NCBI GenBank assembly: GCA_035578905.1
Contig: JAQJVL010000002.1
Span: forward strand, 8,680,717-8,744,716
Origin: Stictocephala bisonia
Lineage: Eukaryota; Arthropoda; Insecta; Hemiptera; Membracidae
Length of the DNA: 64,000 nt
Direction of reading: 5' to 3'
The position numbers and the translations under genes are program-made. This document shows, piece after piece, positions 59,164 through 64,000 of the stretch (positions are counted from its first letter, which is position 1; each line of letters begins with the position of its first letter). The notes under the pieces are model-generated. The model ran no database searches and was not told the DNA's origin. It saw nothing but the letters and a program-made list of their open reading frames with translations.

Positions 59164-62100
59164 ATAATATATGTATAACTTTACAAAGTTTCAGCGCTGC
59201 ACTACACGAGTGAATGACGATTAACAAGCAACTGTGCGCATTCAATGTCAATTACTGTAGTACAGACGCTTGACAGTGAAGCTCAGACTAGACAGTGGTA
59301 GGTGCACGGCGCGCCCGTTGTTAATTTTCGTCGTTTCCTGGAAGGCCTGACGTTACGGCGCAGGCACCGAGTCTGGCAGAAGCGGTACGCCGCGCGGGCT
59401 GTGCGCTAACTATAATTTCTTTTTCGTAATAAATTATGCACTATATGTACTGTATACAGTTACTGTAGTATTGTACGTTTATTGAAAAATAAAAAATATT
59501 AAATATAAGTGTTGGAACATAAATTTACAACGTGTATTTTGCGTATATAAAAAAATATTTTTTTCAGGTTTGGTTCGGTTAACTGACGTTTCGGATGACT
59601 GACGTTCGGTAAATCGACGTTCTACTGTAGTTTATATAGGCCAGTGTATAAAAAAAATCTATAAAAGTTATGAAACAGGTTAGTAATCATTAGAGGCACG
59701 GAAAGATATTCAGCAATGAAAAACTAATTACATAATTATTTTAACATTCTTTGAAATAGTAAAAAACATTTTTTAGGGAGATCATACGGAAGTTTCATAT
59801 CCTAAAGCTGGATTTACTTTGTTCAAGTCTGACATAAGGTACATTAATATGGTTTTTAATTATGGTATCACATGTATGTAAGCCAGCACTTGTAAAATGT
59901 GATCTAAGACTCTTAAAATCTTATGTCGTATTATCACAGCATTATTATGTAGATTAAAAGCACACCTGTAGAAAATAACGGCTTACATTATTAGAAAAGG
60001 AAAGAACACTATCTAAACTGATGTCATTTCTAGTTGAAATAACAGGAACATCATAATTTGGCTTTACATGTAATTCCAAATGAAATTTTATATAGAAATA
60101 TAATTTTATCTTAAAATATATTGTATACATCTTTCAAATACTCCATTGACATACTATACATTGACATGATTTTACTCATTACTCAAATTTCAATTGACAT
60201 TGTATGATTGCTCCAGTTTTAACTGACTCATGTTCACTTCAATTTTAACTGATGAGTGTTTACTACTTAGCAAAATCTTAACTGATGTTTTAATCAATAT
60301 TTTAAACTCAATTATTTAGAAAGCCTTCAATTTATCCTTTAAAGATATCATTGATCAGTGTTAAAGGTATGTATGAGGTACGCTAAAGATTTATCTAAAA
60401 AAATTTCAAAATTAAAATTATACTAAATATTAAATAATAATATAATGGAAATGTAAAAAAATTATCAAAAAATCCTGCCGAATCCAATCTTGGCCAATGT
60501 GGAGCTCTTTATAACAAAGTAAAATATAAGCAAAATAGAGTGCTTCTGTAAATTGTGACCACAAATGAATTTTGTTTTATGAAAATTTGTAAAAATGGAT
60601 CTCCTACCTCATATGTAACAAATAAAATTAATGTAGTAATTCATTGTTCATTATCAACAGATCATTAGTAACGATCTAGCAGTAAAGCTGCTTTGATCAA
60701 GGCAAAATGTTATTTGGGGGAGTGGCATAATAATTTTCTGCACCTCTGAGCTATGAGGGGGTGCTTCAGACCACTCAACCACTTCAAGTGTTTTCCTAAT
60801 GATGCTACACTGTTTAGTTCAGTACTCCACTTATTCCGCCCTGTTTCCTTTTAATATGTTCTCTGTCGTTCGACTTCAGGTTTATGATTTCGAGAAACAT
60901 TTTTTCCTTCATTTCTGATTTTAATTAAAACTCATTTTAGAAGGTTTTATTTAAATGATTTATGCTACAATTACAATTATAGATGTAAATTACAATGTTA
61001 TGAGTAATCATGTGTTAGAGTAATACATACATTACTTACTTACTGCTGGAGTGTAACAAATCTAAGTTGATTGGTTGCCTTGTATTCAAGCCTCTTCCAT
61101 GCTTCCCTGTCTTGCCAAATAAACTGTCTCTTAACTAGAATCTACATTTTCCGGTGACAACCGCGTGAAGGTACTATCTACAAGATTTACAAGATAATCA
61201 GACATGATGAAGAGGGTGGAAGCACGACCCACGTGACCTACGGTCATTGGCCTAAGAAAATCTATATGGCTGACTCTTCCATTTTATTTCAATATACTTA
61301 AAATGGGTTCCTATGCCTTTGAAAGCCGTATACTATTATCCTTATTAAAATTATTTCTTCTTTTATATATTTCTATAGCTTCCTTACGAGTCTCGTGTAG
61401 TAGTGCGGGATGTTGGCAAGAACTTTATTTTGTCATATAAAATTCCATGATTAGTTTTTGTGCTATATTCAGCAAATGCAGACTTTTCTGTATCTTCATT
61501 CTTAGTATGTCTTACATGTTCCTTAATCCTTGTGGAAATCAACCTCTTGGTTTCCCCTATGTATACTGACCCACAACTATAAGCTATTTCATATACTCAA
61601 GGCATAGCTAATGGAATTTTATCTTTGACTGGCCTCAGAAAATTCTTCAATTTATTCGGTGGCTTATAAATGGTTTTTATATTTTCTTTTTAATATTCTG
61701 TCAATCTTTTCCATTGTTCCATTTATGTAAGGTAGATATGCCTTTTTTTGAGATATCCTTGTCTTGTATCTATTCTATTTTATATATATAAAAATAATAA
61801 CACTTAGCAATCTTTTTGGTGTTTTTAATTTTCAAGATCGATTTCAGTCTCGTAAGACTATCATCAGTTGAAAAACAGAATATAAATAACAATTATTCTA
61901 TTTTCTTGTTCTTTCCTCTTCGGTTATTTCCAATAGTATTATTTCTCTAACTGAATATCCATTCTGTTTTAATGTTGAATGTAATATTTGCCTTTCTTTC
62001 TTCCAACTATTTGGGTCCAAAATGTTAATGGCACGATTAACTAAAGTGTTTTAAGACTGCATTCTTCTGTGCCGGATGGTGATGGGAAGCAGCATTTAAA

Positions 62101-64000
62101 TATCTATCGGTACGTGTAAATTTCCAGAAAATGTAGATTCTAGTTATGACACCGGCCGCTTAAGCCTAAGTTCTAAAAACTGTCTCTTGTTACTGGGTTA
62201 CATCTTTCAACACTTGGTTTAGCACCATTTAATGTTGGTCTGCTTAAAGGACGTTTTCCTGCAGTACAAACCTCTTTTAGCCTTGTAGCTTTGTCTCTTT
62301 ATAGGACATGACCTAGCCAGCTTATTCTTTTTGCCTTTATTAGTGCTATGGTGTCAGAATCTTGGTAAAAGTTCTACACCATACTCCTTTGTGATTTACT
62401 GGACCAACTATTTTGTACTAAATTTTTTTTGAACACAATATTGAAGCTTTCATTATTTTTTCTTAAGAACCCACATTTTACTATCATGCAGTGAAACCGA
62501 TTTCTTAACAGGGTAGGGGGACTTATATAAATGTACCCTGTACTCTGTACATTCTTGTATTTACTTTGTCTTACGTACTACATGATTTAATAATTATCTT
62601 GTTTTTTTTTTATATTTTGTCTATACCAGCTAGTGGAACTTACTTTTTTACTAGATTAACCACCGTGTGACTCCAAATGGTAAGTAGTACAGTGTTATTG
62701 ACCCACCCGCCCACCCATACACGTAGAGTGTTATTGACCCTCCCGCCCACCCATACACGTACATTGTTATTCTACACTACAGTCAAAATGTTTCTTAGTA
62801 CATTTTGACTGTAGTCTTGATCAGGGAATTTTCTTAAAAGCTCCAAGTCACTTATTGACATTTGCTAACTTAATTTGTTTTTATTTATCTGTAAGATGCC
62901 AATCGTCAAGATAAGTGCGGATAGGGGACGAATGTAGTCATTGTTACAAACTAAAGCCGACTATTCCTTAGAAAGTAGTATATTGGAGAGATAGGACATC
63001 AGCAAACTTATCTTAGAAGACAAGTTCACTAACAACAGAGTAGTAGTAACACACAAAAGAAACACATAATCACACGAATTTTCAGTGCCTCTGGCACTTT
63101 CTTCAGGTGAGTAGAGAGAGAGAGACTGTGCCACCTGAAGAAAGTACCAGTAGCACTGAAAATTCTTATGATTATGTGTTTCTTTTGTCATTAGAACAAA
63201 GGTTGCTGATGTCCTACCTCTCCAATATACTAATCCCTGGCCTAGTGCCCTTTAACCTAACCTATAATATTCCTTAGAAAGTGTAATTAATTAATAGCTC
63301 AATGACAAATGAACAATCAGTGGTTATCAGCTGATCCCTTCTCTACGTCTTTGAGATTTGACCCGTTTATTGTTATTCCGAAATATTTATCCATCTACAA
63401 AACCAGTAGAATATTTAGCAAAATTCAATTTACATTTCTATTGTTGTCATTTTGTTCAAAGTTTATAATAATTTTAGTTTTCTCCTTATTCAGTTCTAAA
63501 CCAAATGTCCTGGATTCTTCTATAAATTAATAAATTTATATGCTAATTTCTATAAAGATGTAACTTACAGCGATGTATAACATTTAATTCGTGTTCAAAA
63601 GATCAAATCAGTTAATTTTTTTGAAACCCCAAATCTAGGACTAACAACCCTTTTTCTATTAAGGTTAGGTGGTAGAGAGGACTGTCCAGTCCTAAATTTG
63701 CCTTATAAAATAAAGACTAAAGACAATTTTCATTCCATTTCATTTCTTAACTTAACTAGCTAAATGATTGGTAGATCATCATCATTTTAGCAGCTCCAGT
63801 TTTCTGGGTGAGCTGAGAAGCCTCCTCAATTTATAGTTTGTTGTTAGCTTTGTATTTTACAAGATCCCAGTTGTGGTACAGTTAAAAAAAACGTATATAC
63901 TCTGTGTTTTGTTTAGAGACAATGTAAAGATACCAGTGATAGCGAACGGCAACATCCAGTGCTTGGCGGATGTAGAACGGTGCCTGCAGGAAGTCGGCTG
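53016..64000 (+). CDS. DUS1L: tRNA-dihydrouridine(16/17) synthase, DUS1-like (5' part)
   Basis: Four coding exons join in frame (53016-53225, 55113-55272, 58163-58358, 63917 to the edge), giving about 217 residues of an FMN-dependent TIM-barrel enzyme. Dus enzymes reduce specific uridines of tRNA D-loops with NAD(P)H; DUS1 acts at positions 16 and 17. The N-terminal [17 protein letters not shown] is the usual flavin-binding start. INLGCPQ carries the active-site Cys expected to protonate the uracil. [26 protein letters not shown] (conserved Lys), LTVHGRT (conserved His) and VIANGNIQ follow in family order. The length to here is consistent with the first half of the catalytic domain; the rest lies beyond the edge. 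Introns of about 1.9, 2.9 and 5.6 kb are filled with repeats. All splice sites are GT-AG. Confidence 0.95.
53590..53760 (-). repeat. SINE-type dispersed repeat, family A (DUS1L intron 1)
   Basis: On the - strand it reads CGTGGTTCGGATTCCACG (a good B-box match), then AAAGCTGTAGGTTCC, and ends CGATCGGCGTTTTAAGAATA before a TAAATAAA-type tail. This copy defines the family orientation best. Confidence 0.65.
53955..54032 (-). repeat. tRNA-like SINE head (DUS1L intron 1)
   Basis: The - strand has TTGGCTAAGTGGTTAATGC (A box, 54000-54017 region) and GAGGTTCGAATCTTC (B box, 53976-53990), with pairing arms CAACTGAG on both sides of the T-loop region. It lacks a closed acceptor stem. It is probably the 5' part of a SINE or a tRNA-derived relic. 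Confidence 0.6.
54075..54634 (+). repeat. 80-bp tandem repeat, 7 copies (DUS1L intron 1)
   Basis: Exactly 80-bp units start CAAAAGGCTAAATTGGAACT at 54075, 54155, 54235, 54315, 54395, 54475 and 54555. Differences are single bases (for example GTGAGGT/GTGAGGC/GCGAGGC). Because 80 is not a multiple of 3, each unit opens a 60-codon frame into the next. These frames are not genes. The low divergence implies a young expansion. Confidence 0.95.
55113..55272 (+). CDS. DUS1L: DUS1-like exon 2 (FCGNDP to LLSDI)
   Basis: Acceptor TTTTTTTTAAATAG|TTTTGTGGG and donor CG|GTAAGT; starts in phase 0 and ends one base into a codon. It encodes [20 protein letters not shown] and the active-site segment [15 protein letters not shown] with YGAFLQDDW. 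An isolated Met at 55137 is internal, not a start. Confidence 0.96.
55390..55985 (-). pseudogene. LINE reverse-transcriptase fragment, antisense in DUS1L intron 2
   Basis: A 190-codon frame open without stops carries the C-terminal part of a non-LTR ORF2: [56 protein letters not shown] and [13 protein letters not shown]. It is 5'-truncated at about 55985, as is usual for LINE insertions. The frame is intact, so it is younger than the other relics. It lies opposite to the host gene. Confidence 0.88.
55986..56689. other. DUS1L intron 2, unassigned
   Basis: AT-rich with a short TA microsatellite at about 56013-56026. No gene recognised. Confidence 0.5.
56690..56856. repeat. Dispersed minisatellite, locus 4, with orientation switch
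   Basis: About two units in the sense CCCACCCATACACGCAGTGG, then at about 56745 a switch to the reverse sense (ACCACTGTGCGTGTATGGGT, GGGCGGGTGGG) for three units. The same head-to-head arrangement as at 36380. It lies in DUS1L intron 2. Confidence 0.88.
57022..57066 (+). repeat. Single minisatellite unit
   Basis: GTGATGACTCATACACTTAC + AGTGGTGATGATCCACC matches the locus 2 variant (36096-36380). It is isolated, 170 bp after locus 4. Confidence 0.6.
57235..57453 (+). pseudogene. Tc1/mariner-superfamily transposase relic (DUS1L intron 2)
   Basis: One frame reads [20 protein letters not shown] and LISLDNF. After a one-base shift it continues [34 protein letters not shown], stop. WxARFPDLxxLDxFxWGYLKxxVY is the last catalytic block of a mariner-related DDE transposase family that is very common in insects. 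The 5' part of the gene is missing, and the frameshift confirms decay. Confidence 0.75.
57454..58140. other. DUS1L intron 2, unassigned
   Basis: AT-rich with a T run at 58008-58027. A CCCCTGAAGATGACAACTGA-type sequence near 57770 resembles Penelope-like terminal regions only loosely. Confidence 0.4.
58163..58358 (+). CDS. DUS1L: DUS1-like exon 3
   Basis: Acceptor TTTACAG|TGCAAACG and donor CAG|GTAAGA. The first two bases complete a Val codon with exon 2, and the last two begin the Arg completed by exon 4. It encodes [40 protein letters not shown] and SWAHIKAVR. These are the Lys- and His-containing strands of the FMN/uracil site. Confidence 0.96.
58514..58755. repeat. Short relative of the Penelope-like termini, with hairpin
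   Basis: AACTAGAATCTGTATTTTCT, then GTGACAGCTGCGTCAAGGT, matches 61133-61165 (AACTAGAATCTACATTTTCC, GTGACAACCGCGTGAAGGT). The far side GAAGATTCCAGTTATGA matches the opposite end at 62128-62147. So this is a short copy with both ends of the 61133-62176 element but no coding core. The hairpin 58593-58659 lies in its middle. Confidence 0.6.
58593..58659. repeat. 27-bp near-perfect hairpin in DUS1L intron 3
   Basis: CATGCTATGGTGTGGCAT + TTTTGGTGG pairs with its reverse complement at 58633-58659 with one mismatch, around a 13-base loop. Size and shape are within the range of a small-RNA precursor, but its position inside a repeat favours a foldback. Confidence 0.7.
59040..59170. repeat. TA microsatellite
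   Basis: Long (TA)n tract with interruptions, 59040-59170, in DUS1L intron 3. Confidence 0.95.
59171..59627 (-). mobile_element. pogo/Tigger-like transposon end
   Basis: The - strand begins TA|CAGTAGAACGTCGATTTACC, then GAACGTCAGTCATCCGAAAC and GTTAACCGAACC. The alternating CGATTTACCGAA / ATCCGAA / TTAACCGAA pattern is the hallmark of Tigger-type inverted repeats, with TA as target. Behind it lies a GC-rich stretch (59300-59410) unlike the AT-rich flanks. The opposite end was not found and there is no transposase, so this is a truncated copy. Confidence 0.6.
59628..61029. other. DUS1L intron 3, AT-rich, unassigned
   Basis: No gene or repeat that I can name. Confidence 0.5.
61030..61120 (-). 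pseudogene. LINE ORF2 extreme C-terminus (split piece 2)
   Basis: The - strand reads [20 protein letters not shown] and FVTLQQ, then a stop. DR.aW...l..A is the usual last motif of LINE ORF2 proteins whose preceding motif is R(L/I).WlGHV. That preceding motif lies at 62189-62480, beyond the Penelope-like insertion. The two pieces are therefore one LINE split by a later insertion. Confidence 0.75.
61121..61132. repeat. 12-bp target duplication, left copy
   Basis: AAACTGTCTCTT occurs here and at 62177-62188, exactly flanking the Penelope-like element and joining the two LINE pieces. Confidence 0.85.
61133..62176 (-). mobile_element. Penelope-like element (1,044-bp degenerate copy)
   Basis: The - strand encodes, in pieces, [17 protein letters not shown] (end of the reverse transcriptase), then [18 protein letters not shown] and [27 protein letters not shown]-type endonuclease follows: [32 protein letters not shown] and [14 protein letters not shown]. 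This order is diagnostic for Penelope-like elements. Stops and frameshifts make it inactive, and most of the reverse transcriptase is missing. AACTAGAATCTACATTTT (61133-61150) and its exact reverse complement at 62128-62145 lie near the two ends. A 12-bp target duplication flanks it. Confidence 0.85.
61782..61893 (-). ncRNA. 112-bp insertion with hammerhead-like core
   Basis: Inserted between RT and GIY-YIG parts of the Penelope-like element and flanked by the 11-bp duplication TATTCTATTTT (61771-61781, 61894-61904). On the - strand it has CTGATGA, a perfect 5-bp stem AGTCT-TACG-AGACT, then GAAA (61842-61867), the conserved core of a hammerhead ribozyme around stem II. One extra U lies between CTGATGA and the stem. 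A stem III of about 7 pairs (CGATCTT with AAGATTG) leading to a possible cleavage triplet CTA can be drawn. I cannot pair stem I convincingly. Penelope-like terminal repeats are known to carry hammerheads, so a terminal-repeat-derived retroposon is plausible. Activity is unproven. Confidence 0.4.
62189..62480 (-). pseudogene. LINE ORF2 C-terminal region (split piece 1)
   Basis: On the - strand: [20 protein letters not shown], then [35 protein letters not shown] and [13 protein letters not shown]. The i.akRi.WlGHv...GKRp..RP pattern is the standard end of RTE-like LINE proteins. It runs straight into the 12-bp duplication and continues at 61120. A stop within (after GHVL) shows decay. Confidence 0.8.
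62690..62772 (+). repeat. Dispersed minisatellite, locus 5
   Basis: Two to three units: TACAGTGTTATTGACCCACC/CGCCCACCCATACACGTAGA, the same unit as locus 3. DUS1L intron 3. Confidence 0.88.
62776..62815. repeat. Perfect 15-bp hairpin
   Basis: ACTACAGTCAAAATG, a 10-base loop, then CATTTTGACTGTAGT. It directly follows minisatellite locus 5. It may be a tiny foldback or the remains of inverted transposon ends. Confidence 0.8.
62885..63345 (-). repeat. Dispersed repeat family A, split by an insertion
   Basis: Left part AAGATGCCAATCGTCAAGAT...ACTATTCCTTAGAAAGT (to 62976), and right part from 63268 TATTCCTTAGAAAGTGTAAT...TTATCAGCTGATCC. Together they match 5505-5705 (GATTATTCCTCAGAAAGTGT, TTATCAGCTGATCC) once the 62977-63267 insertion is removed. 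Confidence 0.75.
62977..63267. mobile_element. 291-bp foldback insertion with 15-bp target duplication
   Basis: TATTCCTTAGAAAGT flanks the insertion exactly (62962-62976 and 63268-63282). The insert starts AGTATATTGGAGAGATAGGA and has the inverted copy TCCTACCTCTCCAATATACT ending at 63231. Inner arms, GAAACACATAATC with CAGTGCC...GGCACTTTCTTCAGGTG and their complements, surround a short GA-rich loop at 63112-63127. About 36 bp follow the outer arm. A long, variable-length duplication suggests retroposition and not a cut-and-paste transposon. The 76-codon - strand frame here is a by-product. Confidence 0.82.
63345..63540 (-). pseudogene. LINE reverse-transcriptase palm fragment
   Basis: The - strand reads [20 protein letters not shown], then, past stops, [18 protein letters not shown].iN..KTk followed by a YLGi.in block is conserved just after the catalytic Asp pair of LINE reverse transcriptases. 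The strand is the same as the split LINE at 61030-62480, so it may be an upstream part of the same copy. Confidence 0.65.
63541..63916. other. End of DUS1L intron 3
   Basis: AT-rich, no repeat recognised; ends in the acceptor TGTTTTGTTTAG at 63916. Confidence 0.6.
63917..64000 (+). CDS. DUS1L: DUS1-like exon 4 (runs off the window)
   Basis: Acceptor TTTTGTTTAG|AGACAATG. The first base completes an Arg codon. It encodes [20 protein letters not shown] and RCLQEVG. The IPVIANGNI strand is the conserved FMN-phosphate contact region of Dus proteins. The exon is open to the window edge, so the gene continues to the right. Confidence 0.95.

Noticed and set aside
62961..63191. 76-codon - strand frame
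   Set aside because: Lies in the foldback insertion and runs across its arms and loop.

Overview
This is AT-rich eukaryotic DNA, and almost certainly an insect chromosome. The evidence is one multi-exon gene with GT-AG introns and a eukaryotic DUS1-type tRNA-dihydrouridine synthase, many decayed LINEs, a Penelope-like retroelement, hAT-like and TTAA-flanked miniature transposons, tRNA-derived SINEs and extensive satellite DNA. The repeat mix resembles hemipteran genomes, but I cannot fix the order. There are no bacterial operons.

Layout. 1-11 kb is intergenic: a foldback repeat, a TTAA-flanked element, a ~205-bp satellite and two dead LINE fragments. 11.4-29.9 kb is one object: an 18,549-bp near-perfect palindrome with arms of about 9.0 and 9.2 kb around a 322-bp spacer. 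Its ends read AGTAGTATAATATGGG and the reverse complement, and it is flanked by the 6-bp direct repeat TTCTTT. The flanks rejoin into the second unit of a tandem ~326-bp repeat, so the palindrome was inserted as one unit. Size, 6-bp target duplication and AG...CT ends recall Maverick/Polinton elements, but no polymerase, integrase, protease or capsid gene is visible. Each arm carries one copy of the same small, unrecognised open reading frame (146 codons, 104 from a likely start), with poly(A) signals and a possible 3' splice site. This is the outstanding feature of the window.

30-53 kb is repeat-rich: a dispersed CCCACCCATACACG-type minisatellite (loci at 33, 36, 38, 56.7 and 62.7 kb, two with orientation switches), other tandem arrays, five LINE relics or fragments, SINEs, and two oppositely oriented hAT-like miniature elements with 8-bp target duplications.

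53.0 kb to the right edge is the only clear host gene, a DUS1-like tRNA-dihydrouridine synthase on the + strand. Four coding exons are visible, with correct phases and splice signals, and the gene continues past the window. Its introns hold an 80-bp x 7 tandem array, an antisense LINE, a mariner-like transposase pseudogene, a pogo/Tigger-like end, and a nested pile: a LINE split by a Penelope-like element, itself split by a 112-bp insertion with a hammerhead-like core. Nearby a SINE-type repeat is split by a 291-bp foldback insertion with a 15-bp target duplication.
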